From contig NZ_SPPK01000004.1 in assembly GCF_004569505.1 (NCBI RefSeq), positions 372,001 to 436,000 of the forward strand: 64,000 nucleotides of DNA, written 5' to 3'. A program made the translations under genes and the position numbers. The notes beneath the pieces were generated by a model. It was not told where the DNA came from, searched no databases, and saw nothing but the letters and a program-made list of their open reading frames with translations. This DNA comes from Dysgonomonas mossii. Lineage in GTDB: Bacteria; Bacteroidota; Bacteroidia; Bacteroidales; Dysgonomonadaceae. Of this stretch, positions 55,598 to 64,000 are shown in pieces; the stretch's first letter is position 1, and each line of letters opens with the position of its first letter.

Positions 55598-56656
55598 TCA
55601 CGCTAAAGTTATTTCTTTATCCAAGTATACATCTTGTATTGTATTTATCAATTCAATACCTTCTTTCATTGGACGCTGAAAAGCTTTACGACCACAAATT
55701 AAGCCCATACCCCCTGCTCGCTTATTAACTACTGCTGTATAGACTGCATCTTTAAGGTCTGACGCTCCATGCGATTCACCACCGGAGTTAATTAGACCAA
55801 CGCGTCCCATGTAGCCATTTATAACTTGATAACGGCATAAATCGATAGGATGATCGCTAGACAACTCGGTATACATACGTTCGTCCCACTTCGCAAAGTT
55901 AATGGCTTTGAATCCACCGTTATTCGTTGGAAGTTTTTGCTTAACGATATCTGCTTTTATCGTAACTCCTATATGGTTAGCCTGAGATGATAAATCTGCA
56001 GCACTGTGATAATCAACACCATCTTTCTTGAAAGAGCTATTTCTAAGATAGCACCAAAGGATGGTTGCCATACCCAATTCGTGTGCATACTCAAAGGCTT
56101 TAGAAATATCTACTATTTGTCTGCGGCTTTCTTCCGAACCAAAGTATATTGTCGCGCCTACAGCTGTAGCTCCCATATTCCATGCTTCTTTTATCGTACC
56201 AAAAAGCACTTGGTCGTATGTATTGGGATATGTTAGCAGTTCATTATGATTAATTTTTACCACAAACGGTATTTTATGCGCATATTTTCGGGCTACTGAC
56301 CCTAATACTCCATAGGTAGAAGCCACAGCACTACATCCCGATTCTATAGCAAGTTTTACTATATTCTCCGAATCAAAATAAATAGGATTTGGAGCAAATG
56401 AAGCCCCTGCCGTATGTTCAATATCCTGATCTACCGGCAAAATAGACAAATAACCCGTATTAGCAAGCCTGCCATGACTGAATAGTCTTTGCAAACTGTT
56501 TAATGTAGGAATGTTACGATCCGAATCTATCCAAACATTATCTATCGCATTTGGACTTGGCGCATGTATAAGAGATTTGTCAACTGTCTTGCTTACATGC
56601 CCAAGAAGAAACTCACTTTGATCGCCTAAAATGTTTATAATTTTTGAATTAGCCAT
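55598..56656 (-). CDS. fbaB: Class I fructose-bisphosphate aldolase, DhnA/FbaB type
   Basis: The protein has 352 aa. Signatures of the archaeal-type class I aldolase include [20 protein letters not shown] near residue 75, [20 protein letters not shown] near 130, and the phosphate-binding glycines in [18 protein letters not shown] and [16 protein letters not shown]. The enzyme splits fructose-1,6-bisphosphate through a Schiff base, without metal. It is transcribed away from the P-loop protein described next. The length is normal for Bacteroidetes FbaB. A sugar-phosphate aldolase of another specificity is possible but less likely. Confidence 0.93.
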   Translation of the reverse strand: MANSKIINILGDQSEFLLGHVSKTVDKSLIHAPSPNAIDNVWIDSDRNIPTLNSLQRLFSHGRLANTGYLSILPVDQDIEHTAGASFAPNPIYFDSENIVKLAIESGCSAVASTYGVLGSVARKYAHKIPFVVKINHNELLTYPNTYDQVLFGTIKEAWNMGATAVGATIYFGSEESRRQIVDISKAFEYAHELGMATILWCYLRNSSFKKDGVDYHSAADLSSQANHIGVTIKADIVKQKLPTNNGGFKAINFAKWDERMYTELSSDHPIDLCRYQVINGYMGRVGLINSGGESHGASDLKDAVYTAVVNKRAGGMGLICGRKAFQRPMKEGIELINTIQDVYLDKEITLA

Positions 56657-56833
56657 AATATATAAGTTTTGTATTTAGATTATGAATAATCAATCATGTT
56701 ACTTTATATAGAACAACCCGATTGAGATTATGTTTAAAAATGCGACACATATGTATACCGTATCAAAAGATTATTTAACATACATAAACCATATCTACCT
56801 TATCATATTAACTAAAAACTTAAATTTAATCTT

Positions 56834-56841
56834 TATCTTTG
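56834..56841 (+). promoter_or_regulatory. Candidate -7 box for the P-loop protein gene
   Basis: TATCTTTG matches TAnnTTTG and lies 59 bp before the start codon at 56901. The -33 region is weak (TTA rather than TTG at about the right distance). Confidence 0.4.
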
Positions 56842-56900
56842 TTTGTTTCGTATCAAGAAACACTCTCTTTTTGTATTAATTTAACCATATATAAAACATT

Positions 56901-58634
56901 ATGCTACATGAATTTACGCTTTCCAGAGGAAGAGCAATGATCAATTTTACATTAAAATATTGCGACACAAAGCAAAAACTTCTTAATAGCTATGGTTTTC
57001 GACGAGTAGTTGATTCTTTTATAAAACAATTTCTTAAGAAAGAAGAGGTTGTGATTTTCGATTATTATATTGAACATTTTGGCTCAGAAGACAATCTTGT
57101 AGATGCTTTTATCGAAGTATTTAAACTACTTACTGTATTTGAAATTGAAGAAGTTGTAGCTGTGGATAACAAGTATTCAAAATTCTTTGAAGATAAAGAC
57201 TTATTTATAGAAGTTACAGAATTGCTTTTTGAATATTGGAAAAGACTTGAGAGATATACAATCGTAAGAAATAACAGGCTGGGTGAAGGTCTGCAAAATG
57301 TTCGTTTTATTCAGGCCAATGATATGTTTAACGATCTCATATTATCAACAGGGCGTAGAATACAAACGACAGTAGTAGGAAGGGAATCCCGTATTTTTCG
57401 TCAATCTATAGCCGGAGCTAATGCCGGCCTGACATTAAACGATGTAAACTGGAATTGTCCGATCGAATATAAAGGGTTAACATCAATACCTTTTATTAGT
57501 ACAGTAGTATTCCATCCTCCATATATTTCTTATACTAAGAGAAATACACGTGATGGCATTTTCCAAGAGCATCAACAAAATCCGATTGAAAATCTTGTGT
57601 TAAACGAAGACGACTGGTTCGTATTTCCTGCTAAAGTGGGTAACATGTTGACCTTCGTTTATTTCCATAAAGATTTTATGGTACATGGTGTAGGGCTCTC
57701 TAATCTTTTTGAAATAGCGACAGAAAATGAATATATAGGAAAAAAACCAGATATGATCTACATATTCGGTTATCCTGATGGTCATGAAGAAAAACGTACT
57801 TTCTATTACAAAGATAAAAAGAATGATATACTGATTGGATATGCAAACTATTGCGACGATATAGATTATTTCGGATATATGAAGAAAATGCTTCTTACAT
57901 TGCATAATGTGAAGCAAATTGAGAATGAAAGACTACCTATACACGGCGCTATGGTGAACATTGTTCTTCGTAATGGAAAAGAATCCAATATAATCATCAT
58001 GGGTGACAGTGGTGCGGGAAAATCTGAAAGCCTTGAGGCTTTCAGAACTTTAAATGAAAACTATATCCGTCATATGCGTGTCATTTTTGATGATATGGGT
58101 TATCTTAAGAAAGAAGAAGATGGTACTATCAAAGCATATGGAACCGAGATTGGAGCCTTTGTAAGGGTAGATGATCTCGATCCGGCTTATGCCTTCGCTC
58201 AATTGGATAGAGGTGTTTATACCAATATGGATAGAGTAAATGCTCGTGTTACAATTCCGATATCGACATATGAAATTATATCCAGAGGATATCCGATAGA
58301 TTATTTCCTATATGCCAATAATTACAATGAGGCCGAAAAGAAAATCCTCTTGTATAACGATTTGGATAAAGCTATTCCAATATTTGAAGATGGAGCACGT
58401 AAAGCAAAAGGAACGACAACAGAAAAAGGACTTGTAAAATCTTATTTTGCAAATCCATTTGGACCGGTTCAAGAACGAGAAGCGACCGAAAAGCTTGTAC
58501 GCTTATATTTTAGTGATATGAAAAAAGCCGGAGTTAAAATCGGCGAAATACACACGTCTCTGGCAATTGAAGGTAAAGCAAAAGATGGCCCGCGCGAGGC
58601 AGCCGAAGAGCTTTTCTCTTTGATTAATGAATAA
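56901..58634 (+). CDS. PEPCK/HPr-kinase-like P-loop protein of unknown function
   Basis: The protein has 577 aa. A perfect P-loop lies in IIIMGDSGAGKSESLEAF (G368-S375), preceded by PIHGAMVNIVLRNGK and followed by an acidic motif (VIFDDMGYL) and FAQLDRGVYTNMDRVNARVT. The P-loop, the acidic DD about 25 residues later and the downstream NARVTIPIS/RGYPIDYF region recall the nucleotide core of PEP carboxykinase and HPr kinase. The Ser-Glu-Ser after the lysine is more like HPr kinase (GESGIGKSE) than PEPCK (GTGKTTLS). The N-terminal 350 residues match nothing I recognise. It may be a carboxykinase variant or a metabolite-controlled kinase. The ATG at 56901 is used; an ATG 12 codons later is possible. 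Confidence 0.7.
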   Translation: MLHEFTLSRGRAMINFTLKYCDTKQKLLNSYGFRRVVDSFIKQFLKKEEVVIFDYYIEHFGSEDNLVDAFIEVFKLLTVFEIEEVVAVDNKYSKFFEDKDLFIEVTELLFEYWKRLERYTIVRNNRLGEGLQNVRFIQANDMFNDLILSTGRRIQTTVVGRESRIFRQSIAGANAGLTLNDVNWNCPIEYKGLTSIPFISTVVFHPPYISYTKRNTRDGIFQEHQQNPIENLVLNEDDWFVFPAKVGNMLTFVYFHKDFMVHGVGLSNLFEIATENEYIGKKPDMIYIFGYPDGHEEKRTFYYKDKKNDILIGYANYCDDIDYFGYMKKMLLTLHNVKQIENERLPIHGAMVNIVLRNGKESNIIIMGDSGAGKSESLEAFRTLNENYIRHMRVIFDDMGYLKKEEDGTIKAYGTEIGAFVRVDDLDPAYAFAQLDRGVYTNMDRVNARVTIPISTYEIISRGYPIDYFLYANNYNEAEKKILLYNDLDKAIPIFEDGARKAKGTTTEKGLVKSYFANPFGPVQEREATEKLVRLYFSDMKKAGVKIGEIHTSLAIEGKAKDGPREAAEELFSLINE

Positions 58635-58650
58635 TAAATTATATATTTAC

Positions 58651-58680
58651 AAAGCCTCTTGACTCATTATCAGAGGCTTT
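58651..58680 (+). terminator. Hairpin terminator between the P-loop gene and GH3 gene
   Basis: AAAGCCTCT (58651-58659) pairs with AGAGGCTTT (58672-58680) across a 12-nt loop, 16 bp past the stop codon. The tail is only weakly T-rich (GTGTATATTTTATAA). The next start codon is 35 bp away, so some read-through is likely. Confidence 0.7.
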
Positions 58681-58715
58681 GTGTATATTTTATAATTCAG
58701 AATCAAAAAGAAATC

Positions 58716-60929
58716 ATGAAAAAACTGAAGTTAACGTTGATCCTTTCTATCTATGTTTTATCCTGTTTTTCACTGCTTGGACAAAATTACCCTTTCCAAA
58801 ACACCAACCTCTCTATTGATGAACGAGTCAACGACTTAGTGTCAAAATTAACATTAGAAGAGAAGGTTGCCCAGATGTTAAATAATACACCTGCAATAGA
58901 GCGGCTCAATATTCCGGCATACAATTGGTGGAACGAATGTCTGCATGGAATAGGCAGAACAGATTATAAAGTAACGGTTTTTCCGCAGGCTATAGGTATG
59001 GCCGCAGCTTGGAATAAAGAGTTGATGAAAGAGGTTGCTTCTGCTATATCAGACGAAGGACGTGCTATATATAATGATGCCACATCAAAAGACAATAGAG
59101 AAATATATTACGGATTAACATATTGGACTCCTAATATTAACATATTTAGAGATCCTCGTTGGGGACGTGGACAAGAGACTTATGGCGAAGATCCCTTCTT
59201 AACCGGGGCATTGGGAAAGTCTTTTGTTGCCGGATTGCAAGGAGACGATACTAAATATCTAAAAGCTGCTGCTTGTGCCAAACATTATGCTGTACATAGC
59301 GGCCCCGAAAATACACGTCATACATTCAATACATTTGTTACTGACTATGATTTATGGGATACTTACCTTCCTGCATTTCGGAATTTAGTAGTGGATGCCA
59401 AAGTTGCAGGAGTGATGTGTGCATACAATGCATATAATGGAGAACCTTGCTGTGGTAATAATTTTCTGATGCAAGAGATACTACGCGAGAAATGGAACTT
59501 CACGGGCTATGTAACATCGGATTGTGGTGCAATTGACGATTTCTATCAACATCACAAAACGCATCCTGATGCCAAATATGCAGCAGCTGATGCCGTATAC
59601 AACGGAACGGATATAGATTGTGGTAACGAAGCCTATAAGGCTCTTGTAGATGCTGTAAAGGCCGGTATAATTACAGAAAAGCAAATAGATATATCTCTTA
59701 AACGCTTGTTTACGATAAGATTCAGACTAGGCATGTTTGATCCTGCCGAAAATGTTAAATACTCTCAGATATCGACATCTGTTCTTGAATCTCAGAAACA
59801 TAAAGATTTAGCATTGAAAATAACAAGGGAATCTATTGTACTTCTAAAAAATGAGAATAATACATTACCTCTAAGTAAAAAGCTAAAGAAAGTAGCAGTT
59901 GTAGGCCCTAACGCAAATAATGAAGTTTCTGTTTTGGGTAATTATAATGGTTTCCCAACCGAGATAGTAACGCCATACGAAGCTATAAAACAAAAATTGA
60001 AAGGGGCAGAAGTTATTTATGAAAAAGGAATAGACTTTGTTACTCCTTCAGCAAACAGTCAAGAAGAAGTTTCTACATTATTAAAACGTCTTAAAGGTGT
60101 AGATATAGTTATTTTTGTAGGTGGAATCACTCCCGAGTTAGAAGGAGAAGAAATGCCTGTTAAAATTGAAGGCTTTACCGGGGGTGACAGAACTTCTATC
60201 AAGCTACCTAAAATACAAACAGATTTTATGAAAGCCCTTGTTGCTGAAAAAATCCCTACAGTGTTTGTAATGATGACAGGTAGCGCAATTGCAACAGAAT
60301 GGGAATCACAAAGCATTCCAGCCATTGTCAACGCATGGTATGGTGGCCAGGATGCAGGTACAGCTATTGCTGATGTACTATTTGGAGACTATAATCCTTC
60401 AGGAAAGCTTCCTGTTACATTCTATGCAAAAGATAGTGATTTGCCTGCCTTCAATTCATATGAAATGAAAAACAGGACATATAGATATTTCAACGGAGAA
60501 GTTTTATATCCGTTTGGATATGGCTTAAGTTATACTAAATTTGAATATTCACCGATCCAAGTACCGTCAACAATAGATACAGGAAACAATGCTAAAGTAT
60601 CTGTCAGCATTAAGAATACAGGAAAAGTAGAAGGAGAAGAGGTTGTACAGCTTTATATCTCTTACCCTGATACGAAAGGACAGAAACCTTTATATGCTTT
60701 AAAAGGCTTCAATAGGGTATCACTCAAAGCTGGAGAATCTAAAACTGTAGAATTCAATCTATCGCCAAGAGAGCTCGGTTTAGTAGATGATGCTGGCATA
60801 TTAAAAGTTAGTGCGGGAAAAAGAAAGATATTTATCGGAGGAAGCTCTCCTACCCCAACCCATTCAGAAAAACTTCCACTCGTTGAGAAAGATTTTGATA
60901 TAAAAGGAAGTGATTTTATTGTAGAATAA
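58716..60929 (+). CDS. GH3 beta-glycosidase (beta-xylosidase/glucosidase type)
   Basis: The protein has 737 aa from the ATG at 58716. This start gives a proper signal peptide (KKLKLTLILSIYVLSCFSLL). An upstream in-frame TTG at 58659 lies inside a terminator hairpin and is rejected. Domains: GH3 N-terminal barrel (about 25-330) with YNWWNECLHGIGR, SRE-type motifs FRDPRWGRGQETYGEDP and CAKHYAVHSGPENTRH, and nucleophile Asp269 in TSDCGAIDDF. The GH3 C-terminal sandwich (about 365-590) and an Fn3-like domain (about 645-720) follow. WWNE-LHG is typical of the xylosidase-leaning GH3 branch. It has no SusCD partners here and sits between two similar terminators, so it appears to be a stand-alone periplasmic glycosidase. 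Confidence 0.92.
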   Translation: MKKLKLTLILSIYVLSCFSLLGQNYPFQNTNLSIDERVNDLVSKLTLEEKVAQMLNNTPAIERLNIPAYNWWNECLHGIGRTDYKVTVFPQAIGMAAAWNKELMKEVASAISDEGRAIYNDATSKDNREIYYGLTYWTPNINIFRDPRWGRGQETYGEDPFLTGALGKSFVAGLQGDDTKYLKAAACAKHYAVHSGPENTRHTFNTFVTDYDLWDTYLPAFRNLVVDAKVAGVMCAYNAYNGEPCCGNNFLMQEILREKWNFTGYVTSDCGAIDDFYQHHKTHPDAKYAAADAVYNGTDIDCGNEAYKALVDAVKAGIITEKQIDISLKRLFTIRFRLGMFDPAENVKYSQISTSVLESQKHKDLALKITRESIVLLKNENNTLPLSKKLKKVAVVGPNANNEVSVLGNYNGFPTEIVTPYEAIKQKLKGAEVIYEKGIDFVTPSANSQEEVSTLLKRLKGVDIVIFVGGITPELEGEEMPVKIEGFTGGDRTSIKLPKIQTDFMKALVAEKIPTVFVMMTGSAIATEWESQSIPAIVNAWYGGQDAGTAIADVLFGDYNPSGKLPVTFYAKDSDLPAFNSYEMKNRTYRYFNGEVLYPFGYGLSYTKFEYSPIQVPSTIDTGNNAKVSVSIKNTGKVEGEEVVQLYISYPDTKGQKPLYALKGFNRVSLKAGESKTVEFNLSPRELGLVDDAGILKVSAGKRKIFIGGSSPTPTHSEKLPLVEKDFDIKGSDFIVE

Positions 60930-60950
60930 GTTTGATTAGATTGATTATAA

Positions 60951-60985
60951 AAAAAGCCTCTGAAGAAATATTCAGAGGCTTTTTT
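60951..60985. terminator. Bidirectional terminator between GH3 and fhs
   Basis: AAAAAGCCTCTGA (60951-60963) pairs with TCAGAGGCTTTTT (60973-60985) around a 9-nt loop. A-run and T-run flank the stem, so it works for the converging GH3 and fhs genes. The stem core is the same as in the terminator at 58651-58680. Confidence 0.9.
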
Positions 60986-61011
60986 GTTTATTTTAAATCA
61001 TGAAATACCTA

Positions 61012-62679
61012 TCAACTAAGTCCTTCAATCATACCATTTACAATATCAATATGCTTTGCTTGCGGCTCTGCGGGTAACCCCGGCATTCGCATGATATCTC
61101 CGGCTATAGCAACAATAAATTCAGCACCATTGTTAATCACAATATCATTTATTGTAAATTCAAAATCTTTGGGAGTGCCATACAGGCTGGCATCGTCAGA
61201 AAAAGAATATTGCGTTTTTGCGATACAAATCGGATAATGAGTTATGCCCATTTTCTTAATCGTATCCAGTTTTCTTTTAGCTTTATTGCTAAATACAACA
61301 GAGGCTGCACCATATATTTTCTTTGCAACTTTATCTATCTTAGTATCAATAGCATCTTCATCATCGTATGTAAAAGTTAAACTTCTGGAAGGATTTAAGT
61401 CAATTTGTTCGACAACTTTCTTCGCTAATGCTATAGCTCCTTCGCCTCCTTTTACATAAGAATCATTCAAGGCAAATCCAACTCCCATTTTATCACAACA
61501 TTTCTCTATCAATGAAATTTCTTCATCAGAATCGAAACCATATCTATTTAAAGATACAAGAACGGTCTGTCCGAAAGATTTCATATTTTCGATATGCTTG
61601 TTCAAATTTTCAAAACCTTTCAGCAGCCCATCTATATTTTTCTTCTTAATATCTTCCAATGCTACTCCTCCATGCATTTTCAATGCCTGAGTAGTGATCA
61701 CTATTATTGTAAGCTTAGGTGTTATACCGGCCTTACGACATTTAATATTAAAGAACTTTTCAGCACCCAGATCTGCACCAAAGCCGGCCTCAGTTATTAC
61801 ATAATCAGCATGAGACATTGCCATTTTGGTAGCAATTACAGAGTTACAACCATGAGCTATATTTGCAAAAGGCCCACCGTGTATAATAGCCGCAGAATGT
61901 TCTGTAGTTTGTACCAAATTGGGGTTTATCGCATTTTTCAATAAAACAGCAATAGCACCTGAAACACCGAGATCATTAACTGTAAAAGCATTATTTTCGA
62001 CGGTATATCCCAGAATGATATTTCCTATTCTTCGCTTTAAATCATCAATATCTTTCGATAAACATAGAATAGCCATTATTTCTGAAGCCGGAGTAATTTC
62101 AAATCCGGACTCAGTGGGGATACCATTTGTTGTTCCATTCAATCCAGTGACGATATATCTTAAGCTCCTATCATTTACATCCAGTACCCTCTTCCATGTT
62201 ATTTCCTTCAAAAAACCTTTTGTGCCCTTACTTCTATACAAATAGTTATCAAGTAAAGCGGTTATCATATTATGCGCAGATGTTATTGCGTGAAAATCAC
62301 CTGTAAAATGCAGATTAATATCTTCCATAGGCAAAACCTGAGCATGACCTCCCCCGGTAGCACCTCCTTTCATTCCAAAGCAAGGCCCTAATGATGGTTC
62401 TCTCAATGCAACAACTGTTTTTTTACCTATTTTGTTTAAACCCAAAGCTAATCCAATAGAAGTTGTTGTTTTCCCTATTCCTGCTTTAGTGGGAGTTATT
62501 GCTGTAACTAATATGAGGTTACTATTAGCCACCTTCTGATCATTGATTAGAGATACAGGTATTTTAGCTATATATTTACCATAATTATATAGTTGCTCTT
62601 GAGATATTCCGAGCTTCTTGGCTATAATATTTATATTTTCTAACTCTATATTTCTTGCAATCTCAATATCTGTAATCAT
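61012..62679 (-). CDS. fhs: Formate-tetrahydrofolate ligase
   Basis: The protein has 555 aa, the normal length for the family. Diagnostic motifs are [20 protein letters not shown] near residue 60 (ATP site), [20 protein letters not shown] near 95, [20 protein letters not shown] near 268, and the C-terminal [16 protein letters not shown]. It makes 10-formyl-THF from formate, THF and ATP, feeding purine and one-carbon metabolism. It is monocistronic, with a good promoter upstream and a bidirectional terminator downstream. Confidence 0.97.
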   Translation of the reverse strand: MITDIEIARNIELENINIIAKKLGISQEQLYNYGKYIAKIPVSLINDQKVANSNLILVTAITPTKAGIGKTTTSIGLALGLNKIGKKTVVALREPSLGPCFGMKGGATGGGHAQVLPMEDINLHFTGDFHAITSAHNMITALLDNYLYRSKGTKGFLKEITWKRVLDVNDRSLRYIVTGLNGTTNGIPTESGFEITPASEIMAILCLSKDIDDLKRRIGNIILGYTVENNAFTVNDLGVSGAIAVLLKNAINPNLVQTTEHSAAIIHGGPFANIAHGCNSVIATKMAMSHADYVITEAGFGADLGAEKFFNIKCRKAGITPKLTIIVITTQALKMHGGVALEDIKKKNIDGLLKGFENLNKHIENMKSFGQTVLVSLNRYGFDSDEEISLIEKCCDKMGVGFALNDSYVKGGEGAIALAKKVVEQIDLNPSRSLTFTYDDEDAIDTKIDKVAKKIYGAASVVFSNKAKRKLDTIKKMGITHYPICIAKTQYSFSDDASLYGTPKDFEFTINDIVINNGAEFIVAIAGDIMRMPGLPAEPQAKHIDIVNGMIEGLS

Positions 62680-62720
62680 GTTATTATTGGGTTTAATGAT
62701 ATTAATAATTTTACGGGGAG

Positions 62721-62750
62721 CAAAGATAAATCTTTAAATTAAAGAATCAA
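62721..62750 (-). promoter_or_regulatory. Promoter of fhs
   Basis: On the minus strand TTG (62750-62748), a 19-bp spacer and TATCTTTG (62728-62721) match the Bacteroidetes consensus. Transcription would start about 10 bp further on, roughly 35 nt before the start codon. Confidence 0.6.
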
Positions 62751-62880
62751 TAAAGATTTTTCAACACTGTAGTCCCTAATTAACACCCGTCCTCACATAT
62801 ATGTTCATATTCCATTATTTAGAACCAGTTTATATGTCTTTATTATGAAGGAAATAGAAAAAACAATAACAGAATAGATG

Positions 62881-62910
62881 TTGTAAAATAGATTTCTTTT
62901 ATTATCTTTG
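62881..62910 (+). promoter_or_regulatory. Promoter of rho
   Basis: TTG (62881-62883), a 19-bp spacer and TATCTTTG (62903-62910) match the Bacteroidetes consensus exactly and mirror the fhs promoter. The resulting rho leader is about 260 nt. Confidence 0.65.
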
Positions 62911-63043
62911 CACAGGTTTATTGCAAATCTATCTTTGTCTAGCAAAAAAATAAAATAATTATTTTCTCTTGTAAACAAAAAAGATTAGGGGTTGAATATC
63001 ATCCCGACAGATAGCCAGCCAACAAACTAACTATTTAAATCTT

Positions 63044-63068
63044 AGATAATAACCTTAAATTATTATCT
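63044..63068 (+). promoter_or_regulatory. Hairpin in the rho leader
   Basis: A 9-bp perfect stem (AGATAATAA, 63044-63052, with TTATTATCT, 63060-63068) and a 7-nt loop lie about 107 nt before the rho start codon. Rho genes are commonly autoregulated through their leader, so this may matter for control. The stem is AT-rich and weak. Confidence 0.4.
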
Positions 63069-63175
63069 CCCTAAAGTTAAGTTCCATTAAAGTTATTATT
63101 ATAAAGTTTTACAGAAAAGGCTTTACTCTAATTTATTAAAAATTCTCAAAAATCAATATTTTAATATAGATATAC

Positions 63176-64000
63176 ATGCGTATATACAACATTCTTGAGC
63201 TTAACGAGAAGCTCACTATCGAACTTAGAACCATCGCAAAGGAGCTTGGGATACGACGTCCTGATGCTTATAAGAAAGATGAGTTAATCTATAAAATTCT
63301 TGATGAACAAGCTATCTTAGAAGCAAAAAACAAAAACTCTGAGAGCTATCAAAGCGAAGATCGGATAGAACAACAACAAAGAAAATCCCAGTCTGCAGCT
63401 AAGAACAAACTAGAAAGACCCAAGAACCAACCGCAAGCGAAAAAAACAGAAAAACAAGACTCTAAACCTGCTGATGCCTCCCCTAAAAAAGAAGAGCCAA
63501 AACCTCAGGTAAAAGTAACACCTAAAGAGGCTCCTGTTGTGGAAAAGAAAAATGAACCGAAAGTAGTCATTGAAGAAAAAGAAAAAGCCCCACAAAAAGA
63601 GGTGGTAAAGAAAGTGGAAGAAAAAGAGAAGGAAGCTAAGCCTGTCAGCAATGTAAAACAACAGCCAACAGCTGTAAAGCCGACTCAACTGGTTTTTCGC
63701 TCTAACAAAGTAAGAGAAGCTCAACCAGAAGAACCTGTTCCGGGATTACCTCTCCTATCTCCATTAGAAGTTGATGCAGAGGTTCCGGCTGTGGAAATTA
63801 TTACTGAAGCACCAGCTAAAACAAATAAACCGGCACAGCAACAAAACAATCAACAAAATCAAAAACAAAATAATCAGAATCAGGAAAAATCTTTTGATTT
63901 TGAAGGAATATTATCAGCTACAGGTGTTTTAGAGATTATGTCGGAAGGCTACGGATTCCTTCGTTCATCCGATTATAATTATATGTCGTCTCCTGATGAT
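63176..64000 (+). CDS. rho: Transcription termination factor Rho, N-terminal part (window ends inside gene)
   Basis: The first 275 residues are present. The Rho N-terminal helical domain is at 1-45 (YNILELNEKLTIELRTIAKE, GIRRPDAYKKDELIYKILDE). A low-complexity, charged insertion of about 180 residues follows (about 50-235), rich in Lys, Glu, Pro and Gln, ending in a run of Gln and Asn. The RNA-binding cold-shock-like domain then begins (FDFEGILSATGVLEIMSEGY, FLRSSDYNYMSSPDD). Such an insertion is typical of Bacteroidetes Rho. The start codon is the first ATG after a long leader and gives the conserved N-terminus. The ATPase domain lies beyond the window. Confidence 0.93.
   Translation, partial: MRIYNILELNEKLTIELRTIAKELGIRRPDAYKKDELIYKILDEQAILEAKNKNSESYQSEDRIEQQQRKSQSAAKNKLERPKNQPQAKKTEKQDSKPADASPKKEEPKPQVKVTPKEAPVVEKKNEPKVVIEEKEKAPQKEVVKKVEEKEKEAKPVSNVKQQPTAVKPTQLVFRSNKVREAQPEEPVPGLPLLSPLEVDAEVPAVEIITEAPAKTNKPAQQQNNQQNQKQNNQNQEKSFDFEGILSATGVLEIMSEGYGFLRSSDYNYMSSPDD

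Larger units (their letters stand above)
62680..63175. other. Divergent fhs-rho control region
   Basis: This 496-bp gap holds one strong promoter for each gene and a rho leader of about 260 nt with a perfect hairpin. No other gene is seen. Confidence 0.7.

Noticed and set aside
58659..58716. An extended GH3 start at 58659
   Set aside because: It would begin within a terminator hairpin at a TTG codon and push the signal peptide inward; the ATG at 58716 gives a normal secretion signal.

Overview
The window is AT-rich DNA from a member of the Bacteroidetes, most likely a Bacteroidales relative of Dysgonomonas or Parabacteroides. That placement is an inference. It rests on SusC/SusD pairs under an ECF sigma/FecR system, type V (Mfa/Fim) fimbrial genes, promoters of the TTTG / TAnnTTTG type, and a Rho factor with a long disordered insertion. 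I saw no tRNA, rRNA, CRISPR array, insertion sequence or phage gene.

Layout. (1) 1-13956, minus strand: a polysaccharide utilisation locus. It runs from an ECF sigma factor and FecR anti-sigma factor through SusC (with an STN signalling domain), SusD, a surface glycan-binding-type lipoprotein and a TolB-like propeller lipoprotein to two GH20 beta-N-acetylhexosaminidases and a membrane acetyltransferase of the HGSNAT type, which is cut by the window edge. The target is probably a GlcNAc- or GalNAc-containing glycan such as chitin oligomers, host glycans or peptidoglycan fragments. (2) 14435-24673, plus strand: an AraC-family regulator, a structured leader, then a type V fimbrial operon (DUF3575 protein, fimbrillin, FimB/Mfa2-type anchor, and two large paralogous lipoproteins ending in FISUMP-like domains). 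(3) 43555-24742, minus strand: nine tightly packed genes for a secondary-lipid or polyketide pathway. They are a MATE exporter, two giant multidomain synthases (NPD-NPD-KS-AT-ACP-ACP-KR and KS-AT-DH-PPTase), a free ACP, an alpha/beta hydrolase, two GT1 glycosyltransferases, a GT-C membrane glycosyltransferase and a 3-hydroxyacyl-CoA dehydrogenase. (4) 46759-43896, minus strand: a MarR regulator and a four-part sulfur-redox fusion protein. (5) 47216-53109, plus strand: a MacAB-TolC-type tripartite exporter with two permeases. (6) 53274-64000: an NfeD/flotillin pair, class I aldolase, an unusual PEPCK/HPr-kinase-like P-loop protein, a GH3 glycosidase, formate-tetrahydrofolate ligase and the start of rho.

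The most interesting system is region 3. Together its proteins hold a full set of chain-building activities: KS and AT twice, tandem carriers, KR, DH, an enoyl-reductase-like NPD domain and a built-in PPTase. Release, glycosylation and export genes follow. This predicts a glycosylated acyl or polyketide lipid made by a PUFA/enediyne/heterocyst-glycolipid-type synthase in an anaerobic Bacteroidetes lineage. The product cannot be read from the sequence.
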